A DNA stretch of 64,000 nt from contig SUWJ01000006.1 in the NCBI GenBank assembly GCA_015061545.1, positions 36,877-100,876 on the forward strand, given 5' to 3'. How positions within the stretch are numbered: position 1 is the first letter of the stretch; each line of letters begins with the position of its first letter. Under the pieces are notes generated by a model. That model had not been told where the DNA came from. It was given only the letters and a program-made list of their open reading frames with translations, and searched no databases. The stretch comes from Lentisphaerota bacterium (GTDB lineage: Bacteria > Verrucomicrobiota > Lentisphaeria > Victivallales > Victivallaceae). This document shows positions 9,621 through 18,514 of this stretch, piece after piece. Position numbers and translations under genes: made by a program.

Positions 9621-11777
9621 ATGTTTGAACTTATTTACACTTCAGCCCCGCGCGGACTGCTGCCGGGACGATCAGGATTCAGTACCGTGGCAATGACCAA
9701 AGGTATGCCGCCGAATTTGATCGTACCGCTGGAAAATCTCAGCGGATATAATTTTACCTACCATAATGGTCTGCTGCCCGATGAGTTGAACCCGATTTGC
9801 TGTTATTATATAAAACTGCGTTACGGCAACTGTCTTTATCCGATTGCAGGCAGGGTGGCGCCAAACGGATTGGATTACACCCGCCGCAATAACAAAATTG
9901 CCCATCACATATTGCTGGAAGATACAGCTGAAATCAAAAGTTTCTGCGGCGGCGCAGCAGACTGTTTCTTGCAGTCGGGCAATATGTTCGTCCAACATTT
10001 CGATCAGGAGCCTTATGAACTGCCTTATCGGATCATTCCTGAAGGTACGCCGCCTGTAACATTGCAGAGCAATACATGGGCAAGACTGGCAGGAGATGCC
10101 GGTGCAGCGGCATTGCTTGCCAGAAAATTCCAACAGGATAAAAAATCTGTATTCTATGTCGTATATCCGGCAGGAACTGCGGTGGAAGATCTGTTGAATA
10201 TGGCTGCCGAAATCTGCCGTTTACTGGACGATCAAGCCGAAAAAAGTGATTTTACATTCAGTACATATTTTCAGGAAGACAGTGCATCAAGCGAATGTTT
10301 TCTGCGCTTCATACCGGATTTTTCGCCACTACTGAACAATTTGCGCAGATTCCATGGCAATATACTCATCGAGCTTGACGGCAAATTTCAGCTGCCTGCC
10401 GAGTGGGAAGACGATCCGCTTTGCCAGCTGGCGCGCAGCGGTGGTTTCTGGCAGGAAGAGGAAGAAGAGGCCATCATGCTTGATGCGCCTGAAATAACCG
10501 ATACCGCTGCAGCTGCCGTACCGCCCAAGCCGCTATATATACCTGAATCCCAGCAGAAAATGCGGCTGAGAATGAAAAAATCGTCCGATACTGCAGCCGA
10601 TGGAAATCAGCAGCCCGATAAGCCGGAGTCTGACGGAGGCTCGGCGGTGCTTCTCTCTTGCGAATACACCAACAGCCGAAGCAAACTTATATTTATGGGG
10701 TTGGCAGGATTGGTAATATTGCTGATTCTGGGAGTGATACTCTATTTTTTCAGTATTCCTGATACCATCGAGCCGACACCGTCGGGCAAAACGCCCCCGT
10801 CTTCAGTAAAAATACCGGCAGAAACTGATCCGAAAGTTGAAAAAACAACTCAGCCCAAGCCGACAACAGTTCCGGCAGGAAAAACCGGCGGCAACGCTGC
10901 GGCAGTTAAAGTTTCCAAGCAGCCGCCAGTTCAAACTGCAACGCAGTCAAAACAAGTTCCTGCCGCGCAGAAAAAGCAGTCAGCTCCGTCCAGGACGGCG
11001 GATAAAGGTTCGATTGCAATTGCAGATAACGGGCAGCTGCGCTATACGCCGCCAGAAAGTATCAAAAATCAACTTGACAAATTCGATATCCGCATCGGCA
11101 AGCTGGGTATGGGCGATTTCAACTCATTGTCGCTGTACACCGCCAACTGGAACAAGCTGACAGATGAATGGATATCGATAAATAAAAACGTTGCCAATTT
11201 GCAGAAAAAACTTGAAAAACAGAAAGTTACCGACGAAAAATGCAAATTTTCCGAAGTTCAGCAGCAGTATCAGGAATTACTGGAACGGGCAGATGATATT
11301 GATGACGTGGAAGATGCCGAAGAAGCGCTGAGAATTTTCAAAAATAATATCACAACTTTTATGGAATCGTTGTTCACCACCGCCAGCTCGACCGGCGATG
11401 ACAGTTCGATAATGAAAAAGATTCTGCAAAAATTTCCTGACGATATTCTGGAAGAAGTGGACGACAGCAAAGATTATCTCAAAGTTGCAGCCCAAAACTG
11501 GCGTAAACGCAAAGAAGAGCTGAGAAATTTTCACACTCTAAAAAAAAATTGGGAAGACGCCCGGAAAAGGTTGGATAAACAAAATAATGCCTTGGGGAAT
11601 TGTCAGCAAAAGATGCTGCACACCGCCGAGCGGATCGCGCCTGAACTTAAAAGTGCTATAATAAGTCTGACCCCATTGTCGCCGCCGAAAAAAATCAATA
11701 GCGACGGAATCAAAACAATCATTGGGAAAATGGCGGAATATATAACGATAAAAAATGTGGAAAACGTATCAAAATAA
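9621..11777 (+). CDS. GTPase-associated protein 1 (GAP1-N2-like), membrane-anchored
   Basis: 718 residues. The N-terminus (FELIYTSAPRGLLPGRSGFS) and the following 280 residues match my memory of the GAP1 N-terminal type 2 domain. That domain accompanies double GTPases in predicted NTPase-based conflict systems. After an acidic linker comes a single transmembrane helix (KLIFMGLAGLVILLILGVIL, 355-379). A Pro/Thr/Lys-rich extended segment follows (about 380-470), then a long coiled-coil region to the C-terminus. Topology is probably an N-in GAP1 domain with a periplasmic coiled coil. Start supported by GGGCGGA upstream. Immediate neighbours are the GTPase and a second coiled-coil membrane protein, so it could link the cytosolic GTPase to the envelope part of the machine (inference). 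Confidence 0.7.
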   Translation: MFELIYTSAPRGLLPGRSGFSTVAMTKGMPPNLIVPLENLSGYNFTYHNGLLPDELNPICCYYIKLRYGNCLYPIAGRVAPNGLDYTRRNNKIAHHILLEDTAEIKSFCGGAADCFLQSGNMFVQHFDQEPYELPYRIIPEGTPPVTLQSNTWARLAGDAGAAALLARKFQQDKKSVFYVVYPAGTAVEDLLNMAAEICRLLDDQAEKSDFTFSTYFQEDSASSECFLRFIPDFSPLLNNLRRFHGNILIELDGKFQLPAEWEDDPLCQLARSGGFWQEEEEEAIMLDAPEITDTAAAAVPPKPLYIPESQQKMRLRMKKSSDTAADGNQQPDKPESDGGSAVLLSCEYTNSRSKLIFMGLAGLVILLILGVILYFFSIPDTIEPTPSGKTPPSSVKIPAETDPKVEKTTQPKPTTVPAGKTGGNAAAVKVSKQPPVQTATQSKQVPAAQKKQSAPSRTADKGSIAIADNGQLRYTPPESIKNQLDKFDIRIGKLGMGDFNSLSLYTANWNKLTDEWISINKNVANLQKKLEKQKVTDEKCKFSEVQQQYQELLERADDIDDVEDAEEALRIFKNNITTFMESLFTTASSTGDDSSIMKKILQKFPDDILEEVDDSKDYLKVAAQNWRKRKEELRNFHTLKKNWEDARKRLDKQNNALGNCQQKMLHTAERIAPELKSAIISLTPLSPPKKINSDGIKTIIGKMAEYITIKNVENVSK

Positions 11778-11790
11778 GTAAGCAGTTGTT

Positions 11791-14700
11791 ATGAGCAAGA
11801 TAGAAAATACCGTACAGGAGATGATCCGATATTTATCGGGCAATGATTTGAGCGACACACCGCAGATGCGTCAGAACTTTGCCATATACAGCGCCGCCTG
11901 CCGCGAAGTAAACGACCTGCTGCGCGAGTGCCGCAATATGTTCGATAAAGGTTTGTATATTGATGCGCAGCGTTTTTGTTCCGACCTTAAGCCTTCGCTG
12001 TCGGAGCGGGTAAATATGCTGCTTTTGAGCCGCGAATTGCAGGAGCGCTACCGCAAGGTATGCTCGCTTTACAATTATGAATCTGCTGAACTGCCTGATG
12101 ATACTATTCTGAAACGTCTGCAGGCAGCCAGCTCGGATATGACTCTGAACAGTCTGGTGCTGCATTGGCGGCAGATCGCCCGCGGTCACGATACTCAGGC
12201 AAAAATAAATCTGCTGCGGGAAATTGTGGATAAATCGCCGCAGAATCCTCAAATCTGGATCAACAACCTGCGCACCGTGGAACAGGAATACCTGGCAGAA
12301 CAACGCAACAATCTGGAAAAAGCCATTGCCCTTGCTGATACCGAAAAGATTGTGGCAATATATAATACGCTTATTGACAAACGCCTCATAAGCCGTTTGC
12401 CTGAATATGAACTGAGCAAATACCAACCCGAAATAATTGCCGCCAATCAAAAACTGCTCCGTCAGCAGCTGAAAAATAAAAGCGACGAAATCTTTGCCGC
12501 TTACAGCAAGTTGGATCACGCTTCCTGTGCCGCCCATCTGCAGGAATACGATCAGCTGACCGCCAGCGAATACTTTGTCAGCGATGCCGATATGGAGAAG
12601 GCAATCGCCGAAGTCAGAACTTTTCTGCAGACTCATCAGCACGATATGCAGATCCAAGCGGAATTCAACCAGAAGAAAGCTGAACTGCTGCAGGCGCTGG
12701 ATCAGCGCAAAAGTTATACCGTAGTGGAAAATATGTGGGAAGCGCTGCGGCAGATGGATATGCCGCTGGAAAAGAATTTGAGCAGCCGGGTGGAAAATCT
12801 GCATCAGGAGTATCTGGCGGAAAACAACCGCAAACATATCCGCAAATGTATTCTGGGGGTGTTGTCGGTCTTGCTGCTGGCTGCAGGAGCGGCGGCAATA
12901 TTTCATTTTGCCCAATCATATCAGAGCTACCGCCATCACCGCGCAGCCATGCAGGAACTGTTGCAGCAAAAGTGTTACAGCGAAGTGATCGCCCATTACA
13001 ATAAAATCAACGAGCATACTCCCAGCTTACTCAAATACGGTCAACTGACGGCGCTCAAGCTGGAAGCGGAACACTATCTGCAGGAACAGGCAAGTCAAAC
13101 CAGTCAGCTGGATGATCTCTGCCGACGGGGCAATGCGGAATTGGCAAAAGCGGAACCGTCGCTGGAAACGCTGAACTATATCATTAAGGAACTCAGCACT
13201 CAAAAAAAGGATTTTATTTCCTCCGAATCCGCAGGCAGGATACGCAATCTGGAGCTTGCCGTCCGCAAATTTGAATTGGATAAACAGCAGAAAGCAGATC
13301 AGGCTTTCCAAAAGAAATTTGCCGATACTGTAAAGCAGCTGGATAAACTTATCAACAGTTTCAAACCCAACGGCAAATACGATGAGCAAACCGTAAAACA
13401 GGCGCTGACACTGCTCAAAACCTCCGAAGCGCTGCAAAAACAATCCGGCAATATCTCAACTGAACTCTATCAAAGCAGCAAAGCTATTCTGGCAGAAAAG
13501 AATAAACAGCTCGCTTTACATATGCAAAGTGCCGAACGGGGCAGTCAGCTGCTGAAAAAATTGCAGAAGCCTGCCAATGCGGACGAATATTGCCGTGCAT
13601 TGGAACAAATGCCATTATTTCTGCCGCAAATGGCTGCAGGCAGCTGGCAGGAAGCGGTAAGCAATGTAACAGAAATCCGCCAGTTGTCCGCCGGCGCCAG
13701 TTTGCCCGCCGTCAGCAACAGCCACAGCGATTTTATTGATGCACTTAACCAGCTGCATATCACCGATAAGGATCTGCCGATGGTACAGGATGCATTAAAG
13801 CAAATGCCGCTGCCGGGAGCTGCCGAAAGTATTGATATGCAAATAAAGAAATTCGACCGCGATTTCTCAGGATTTTACAACTGTTACGAAATATCGCTCA
13901 GCGATGCAGAGGGCAGACGCTTCAACTTTTATGCGCGGGAAGAACCGCCGCCCGCCGAACGCTCCATGTCCACGCGCAATCCCAAAAGTATCTCACTCAA
14001 ACTGGAAACCGGCAACAATGCTGCCGACGGCATGATAACGTTCCGCATACGGCGCAGCAATGATAAATATTTTATTATGCCAGTGCTGCCGGAAAATACA
14101 CCGCTGCAGCTCCCTGGTCGCTTTACCAAAGTAAACAATTTCAAGCTCACCCGTCCCGAAATTCCCCAAGCGCAGCACTACACTTTTCAGCAGAAAGCCT
14201 TGAAATCGCTCAAAGCAGCTCAAACGCTTGCCGAAAAGGAAAGCGTGCTGATCGTTTTGCTTAAAGATTTGAAAAGTCAGGATGATATGAATATTTTTGC
14301 CCGGGCGGCGCTGACCAGAGAATTGTTGAATATGCTGCCGGCGCTCTCCGGATTTTACACCGAAACGGTCAACAAATACACTATTACTCTGGATAGTGTT
14401 GCCGGGTCGCTCTACGGCAGTTTCATGCAGCCGGAACTGGAACAGCTCAAGCCCGATCAAACCCGGGCGCTGAAAAAGTTTTTCAATGAGTTCGACCCGG
14501 CCCGTATGGAACAGTATTGCCAAATATCGCGTCAACTCCATCGTTCGGCGCTCTCCCGCGGACTCTATCCCTGCGGAATAATTCAACAAAATGACCGCCA
14601 AAACTGGCAGGTTCATTACTTTGACGCACAAAACAAACCCGATGAATTGTGGTTTTATGATTGGAACAGCAACAAATTCAGTATATTGCTCCAAAGCTCG

Positions 14701-14880
14701 CTTCAGGAAAATATCATAAAAAACAGTCAGGGACTTAAATTCAAAAACGGCATGATCTTTTTTGCCCCTGCCGATGGCATAAGTACGGCAAAAATGACTG
14801 CTGAAGCGGTGGAACTCTATAAAAAAATGTTTTCAGCCCATCCGTTGTGGCCCGATTCGTGGCCGTTGAACCGCAGGTAA
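11791..14880 (+). CDS. large membrane protein with helical regions on both sides of one TM helix
   Basis: 1029 residues, not recognised. Residues 1-350 are highly charged and helical, without a signal peptide. One transmembrane helix lies near 352-372 (ILGVLSVLLLAAGAAAIFHF). Residues 375-690 are again helical and coiled-coil rich (many QxxLxKL patterns). The C-terminal 330 residues are more globular, for example FNFYAREEPPPAERS and MITFRIRRSNDKYFIMPVLP. The TM helix position predicts a cytosolic N-half and a periplasmic C-half. It starts 13 bases after the GAP1 gene. Size, topology and place in the operon suggest a scaffold spanning the inner membrane; no catalytic motif seen. Confidence 0.6.
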   Translation: MSKIENTVQEMIRYLSGNDLSDTPQMRQNFAIYSAACREVNDLLRECRNMFDKGLYIDAQRFCSDLKPSLSERVNMLLLSRELQERYRKVCSLYNYESAELPDDTILKRLQAASSDMTLNSLVLHWRQIARGHDTQAKINLLREIVDKSPQNPQIWINNLRTVEQEYLAEQRNNLEKAIALADTEKIVAIYNTLIDKRLISRLPEYELSKYQPEIIAANQKLLRQQLKNKSDEIFAAYSKLDHASCAAHLQEYDQLTASEYFVSDADMEKAIAEVRTFLQTHQHDMQIQAEFNQKKAELLQALDQRKSYTVVENMWEALRQMDMPLEKNLSSRVENLHQEYLAENNRKHIRKCILGVLSVLLLAAGAAAIFHFAQSYQSYRHHRAAMQELLQQKCYSEVIAHYNKINEHTPSLLKYGQLTALKLEAEHYLQEQASQTSQLDDLCRRGNAELAKAEPSLETLNYIIKELSTQKKDFISSESAGRIRNLELAVRKFELDKQQKADQAFQKKFADTVKQLDKLINSFKPNGKYDEQTVKQALTLLKTSEALQKQSGNISTELYQSSKAILAEKNKQLALHMQSAERGSQLLKKLQKPANADEYCRALEQMPLFLPQMAAGSWQEAVSNVTEIRQLSAGASLPAVSNSHSDFIDALNQLHITDKDLPMVQDALKQMPLPGAAESIDMQIKKFDRDFSGFYNCYEISLSDAEGRRFNFYAREEPPPAERSMSTRNPKSISLKLETGNNAADGMITFRIRRSNDKYFIMPVLPENTPLQLPGRFTKVNNFKLTRPEIPQAQHYTFQQKALKSLKAAQTLAEKESVLIVLLKDLKSQDDMNIFARAALTRELLNMLPALSGFYTETVNKYTITLDSVAGSLYGSFMQPELEQLKPDQTRALKKFFNEFDPARMEQYCQISRQLHRSALSRGLYPCGIIQQNDRQNWQVHYFDAQNKPDELWFYDWNSNKFSILLQSSLQENIIKNSQGLKFKNGMIFFAPADGISTAKMTAEAVELYKKMFSAHPLWPDSWPLNRR

Positions 14881-14887
14881 GAGTACT

Positions 14888-15847
14888 ATGCAAGACCGAT
14901 TTTTCATCCGCGACACAGATAATATAATAACCGGGCCGTTTACCCGGCAGCATTTGCTGGAGCAATTCAACTCTGCCAAACTGTCGGTAAACGAAGTTGT
15001 GCTTTCCGACGATAAGTCAACATGGCTTCCGCCCGAAACACTGTTATCGGAATTGATTCCTGAAAATCCGGATAATGTTGCAGAATTCACCCCGGAGCCG
15101 CCGCCCGCGGCAACCGATAACTCCGACGCCGAAGCCGATGCCGGGGCGGAAGCCCCCCAGCCGCTTGAAAATGCGGATACGCAAGCAGAAAAAGAACCTG
15201 TTGCCGAAAATATTTGTCATGCTGACCGCACATTCAAACGGCTGGCAGGCGATACCGTGGCTGTACTCTTTAACAGTCAGAGTTATTTCTACCGTCTGGC
15301 GGTCAAAGGCCCCAGCGCCATGCTGACTGCCGGTTTGCTGGCAATATCCGGCAGCGTAATGATAACGCTGCTGGGCGGAGTGCTTTTTGCCGGAAGGTAC
15401 GAAACAGGAACGGCATTATTCTTCATCCGCAGTTTTGTTCAATGTATTGCTTCAGGGATATTGCTGTGGCTGTTCAATCTTATGATAAATGAGTTCAGCA
15501 AATCAGGCAAAAAGCAGAAATATTATCAGATGGAAACCGATTTTCTATCTGCCATGCTTGGCAATATGAATATCTCGCTGCTGGTGATGATATTTAATGC
15601 CACACTTTTTATGTGGAACAGAAATTTGTATCAGATGAACCGGATTCAGAGCATTCTGCTGGCGGCAGCAGTGCTGTTTATGGCAATGTACGTTCTGGGC
15701 AACACGTTTCTGCTGCTGCGGATCAATCTGCGCAAAAATGCGCAGCTGCGGCGCTTTACGTCGGCGGTGCTGGCGGCAGCAGAAATGTGGGCAATAGTGC
15801 TGTTATCTTACGCGCTTCTGCACCCGATTTACCGTAATATATTATAA
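14888..15847 (+). CDS. GYF_2-domain polytopic membrane protein
   Basis: 319 residues. The first 55 residues are a second GYF_2-like domain (FFIRDTDNIITGPFTRQHLL), similar in layout to the start of the GTPase gene. An acidic, proline-rich linker follows (about 60-110, with PEPPPAATDNSDAEADAGAE). After a soluble stretch there are about five transmembrane helices from residue 140 on (AMLTAGLLAISGSVMITLLG, FIRSFVQCIASGILLWLF, ISLLVMIFNATLFMW, ILLAAAVLFMAMYVLGNTF, MWAIVLLSYALLHPIY). It starts 7 bases after the previous gene. Function unknown. The paired GYF domains suggest that both proteins read the same kind of proline-rich ligand, possibly the Pro-rich linkers of their operon partners. Confidence 0.6.
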   Translation: MQDRFFIRDTDNIITGPFTRQHLLEQFNSAKLSVNEVVLSDDKSTWLPPETLLSELIPENPDNVAEFTPEPPPAATDNSDAEADAGAEAPQPLENADTQAEKEPVAENICHADRTFKRLAGDTVAVLFNSQSYFYRLAVKGPSAMLTAGLLAISGSVMITLLGGVLFAGRYETGTALFFIRSFVQCIASGILLWLFNLMINEFSKSGKKQKYYQMETDFLSAMLGNMNISLLVMIFNATLFMWNRNLYQMNRIQSILLAAAVLFMAMYVLGNTFLLLRINLRKNAQLRRFTSAVLAAAEMWAIVLLSYALLHPIYRNIL

Positions 15848-15868
15848 ACAATAAAAAGGTTTGCAATC

Positions 15869-16726
15869 ATGAAACTCTCTTATGCTAAAAACGATATTGA
15901 ACGGATGTGCGGCTTCCGCAGCAAAAAGTTCACCATGGTCAACTATGTTTTTACTTTTATTCTGGGACTGCTTTTGACCTTGATCATTTATCTGCTGCTG
16001 CTGCCGTTTTACGGCAAAGGTCTGGAGTGGATCGATATGTTTTTTCACGGCGGAGCCAAAGATCGGTCAAGTATTCCCTATTACACAGTATTTCTCAGCT
16101 GCTGGTCAATGGCAATATTGTTTATCAAACTCTGCAAATTGAAAAATCAGCGCAAAGCCTTTGAGTTGTCGATTCTGCCGGAAGATCCGAACTTTGTACT
16201 CTCGCCCCGCACCGCACGGGAAATACTTGACCGGATCTATGAATCGGTGGATCAACCCGGCTGCTATGTGCTGCTGGACAGAATCGACCTGGCGCTGGGC
16301 AATTTGAAAAATCTGGGCAATGTCAACGCGGTTTCGGAGTGTTTGAACTGTCAGGCGGGTAATGATGAAGGATATCTTGCCAGCAGCTACACCATTCTTA
16401 AAGGCTTTATCTGGGCAATTCCGGTACTGGGTTTTATCGGGACTGTGGTGGGGCTGTCAGAAGCAGTCGGCGGCTTCGGCAATGTAGTGTCGCAAGGAGC
16501 GGATATTGCGGAGCTGAAAACTGCTCTTTCGGGTGTTACCGGCGGGCTTGCCATCGCTTTTGAAACCACGCTTATCGCGCTGGTGCTGGCGTTGATCGTG
16601 CAGCTGACCGCCAAGTTTGTCCTCAGCGAAGAGGAAGCGTTTCTGGATGAATGTGCCGCTTACTGCAACCGCAACATTGTCGCCAAGATGAAAAATATTT
16701 ATCTGGCTAACAGCGAAAATATTTGA
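15869..16726 (+). CDS. MotA/TolQ/ExbB-family proton-channel subunit
   Basis: 285 residues. TM1 is around residues 25-48 (YVFTFILGLLLTLIIYLLLL) and TM2 near 70-92 (TVFLSCWSMAILFIKLC). The diagnostic pair follows in the C-terminal half: GFIWAIPVLGFIGTVVGLSE and AIAFETTLIALVLALIVQLT, the TM3/TM4 signature of MotA/TolQ/ExbB. In known stators a pentamer of this subunit surrounds a dimer of the B subunit and uses proton or sodium flow to drive rotation or force. Two B-type candidates follow directly, the first after a single base (TGATATG). It is not a canonical flagellar MotA, since no flagellar genes are near. Confidence 0.85.
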   Translation: MKLSYAKNDIERMCGFRSKKFTMVNYVFTFILGLLLTLIIYLLLLPFYGKGLEWIDMFFHGGAKDRSSIPYYTVFLSCWSMAILFIKLCKLKNQRKAFELSILPEDPNFVLSPRTAREILDRIYESVDQPGCYVLLDRIDLALGNLKNLGNVNAVSECLNCQAGNDEGYLASSYTILKGFIWAIPVLGFIGTVVGLSEAVGGFGNVVSQGADIAELKTALSGVTGGLAIAFETTLIALVLALIVQLTAKFVLSEEEAFLDECAAYCNRNIVAKMKNIYLANSENI

Positions 16727-16727
16727 T

Positions 16728-17573
16728 ATGCCCCGCAGCAACGAAGACGAATCACCGATTTCCCTGTTCAGTTTTCAGGATATAATCACCTCCATCACCG
16801 GGATCATGTTTCTGGTGGTGCTGCTGCTGGTGATGATAATGCTGAGCAGTTTTGAAAAAAACACTTCCGATCCAGTCGCGGTGGAAACTTGTCGTTTGAC
16901 GCAGGAATTATCTGAACTCAAGAAAAAGCTGCAATCGCTGCAAAACAATCAAACGGAGCTGGCAGAGCAACTTGCCAAATTAAAAAAACTTACCCCGGCA
17001 GAACTTGCCGCCAGAAAAATGGAGCTGCAGCAGGCAATTCACAGCCGGACACTTGAGCTGAAAAACCTTATACAGCAGTTGAAAATCCAGCAGGATAAAC
17101 TCTCACTGATTCAACAAACATTGGAAAATCAGCAGAAACAATTGACCTTTCAGCAGGAAGAAAGCATTAAATTCAAGGCGCGTCAAGTTGAAATCAAACG
17201 GGAAATCGCTCAACTTGAAAAAATACTCCGCCAGCAGGAAAAACTTATGCAGTTTACGATTCAAAGTTCCAGCAGTAAATCGCCAATTTTGCTGGAGTTG
17301 AGCAAAAGCGGCATCCAACTGTTCTATCCAGATAAAAATCAACTGCACGATATGCGCAGCAGCAAAGGCGATTTTGCTGAATCACAATCGCAATTTGAAT
17401 CTTTTATTGCCCCAATACCGCCTGAACAATATTACTTTTGTATAACTGTTAAACCGGAAGCCTTCCGCTATGCAGCAAACGTGGCTGCGCTTTTGCAGAA
17501 AAATCTCTTCGAGCGAGGCATTGAACTGCTGCCCAACGATCAGATCAGTATTATGGGAGGCAACACGCCATGA
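16728..17573 (+). CDS. MotB/ExbD-like stator subunit, copy 1
   Basis: 281 residues. The short N-terminus precedes one transmembrane helix (SFQDIITSITGIMFLVVLLL, about 15-39). It carries an aspartate at position 18, where MotB and ExbD have their ion-binding Asp. The rest of the N-terminal half is a long coiled coil (about 48-180, LxxLxKKLQSLQ pattern). A C-terminal globular domain contains IAPIPPEQYYFCITVKP. It lacks a recognisable OmpA-type peptidoglycan-binding domain. The stop overlaps the next start (ATGA). Role inferred: ion-translocating partner of the MotA/ExbB-like protein encoded just upstream. A conserved-residue alignment would be needed to prove Asp18 is functional. Confidence 0.6.
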   Translation: MPRSNEDESPISLFSFQDIITSITGIMFLVVLLLVMIMLSSFEKNTSDPVAVETCRLTQELSELKKKLQSLQNNQTELAEQLAKLKKLTPAELAARKMELQQAIHSRTLELKNLIQQLKIQQDKLSLIQQTLENQQKQLTFQQEESIKFKARQVEIKREIAQLEKILRQQEKLMQFTIQSSSSKSPILLELSKSGIQLFYPDKNQLHDMRSSKGDFAESQSQFESFIAPIPPEQYYFCITVKPEAFRYAANVAALLQKNLFERGIELLPNDQISIMGGNTP

Positions 17574-18514
17574 GCAAAAGAAGTTATCGTAAATCCGAAG
17601 ATGAGTCCAGCCTGGAACTGCTGCTGGATACCATGTGCAACACCTTTGGCGGGGTTATGTTTATTGCCATTTCCATATTTGTTATAATCTCGGGCATGAC
17701 ACAGATCGACAATGCCTTGGAGCAGCAGAACACCGATCCGGAAGAACTGCGGCGGAACATTACCGAACTGCAAAGTGTGCTGCAACAGGCAATGCACCAG
17801 CTGGATATCCAAACTGAGGAGTTGAAAATACGGCAAAAGGAATCCGACTCACCGCTGATGCAGGAAACCGTTCAGCTGGAACAACTGCTTAAAGAATTGG
17901 ATTTGAAAAAACAATCCACCCTTCTGGCGGTGACTGGTGCCGACAAAAGTCTGCAGCAGGCAACTGCACAGCAGTTGAAATTGCAGGAGCAGCTGAAAGC
18001 ACTTGCCGCCGAAAACTCTGCAGAAGAAATTCAGCTTATGGAACTTACCCAAAAGTTGAAAAATTTGCAGTATCAGCAAATTCCCGCTCAGCAAATGGTC
18101 TTCAAGGTGATGCAGAGCAGCGAAAAACATCCGTTTTTTATCGTCATGCAAAACGGCAAGGTCTGGCCGGTCGGGCCGTGGAAAACGCCCGATGGGGACA
18201 CGCCCGATGCAGCTGTAATAACGGAGAAAATCGCGCAGGATAATATCCAAATCTACCGCTTCAAGGTAAAACCTGACACGGGAATCGAAGTTTTGGCGGG
18301 CGATGACTTATCAAGTCAGTTTGTCAAATTGCTGAAAAAGATCCCCGCCGATCGGGTACCTAAATTTTTTATTCCGCCTGCCAGCGCTGAAACGGCGTTC
18401 AAAATGCGGGAAATATTGAAAAAACAGAATATTCAGCATGGTTTGACGCTGGCACCGGATGACAGCACACCGCTGAGTTATCAGTATTATTCGGAAGTTA
18501 AATATGAATATTGA
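17570..18514 (+). CDS. MotB/ExbD-like stator subunit, copy 2
   Basis: 314 residues, overlapping the previous gene by 4 bases (ATGA). The same architecture as its neighbour with little sequence identity: charged N-terminus, ELLLDTMCNTFGGVMFIAIS containing Asp20, one TM helix (about 24-43), a long coiled coil (about 50-165), then a beta-rich C-terminal domain (FFIVMQNGKVWPVGPW). The LLLDTMCNTFGGVMF segment is a pattern I associate with planctomycete and lentisphaerote ExbD-like proteins. Two unlike B subunits side by side suggest a heterodimer inside one MotA-like pentamer. No OmpA-like domain seen. Confidence 0.6.
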   Translation: MSKRSYRKSEDESSLELLLDTMCNTFGGVMFIAISIFVIISGMTQIDNALEQQNTDPEELRRNITELQSVLQQAMHQLDIQTEELKIRQKESDSPLMQETVQLEQLLKELDLKKQSTLLAVTGADKSLQQATAQQLKLQEQLKALAAENSAEEIQLMELTQKLKNLQYQQIPAQQMVFKVMQSSEKHPFFIVMQNGKVWPVGPWKTPDGDTPDAAVITEKIAQDNIQIYRFKVKPDTGIEVLAGDDLSSQFVKLLKKIPADRVPKFFIPPASAETAFKMREILKKQNIQHGLTLAPDDSTPLSYQYYSEVKYEY

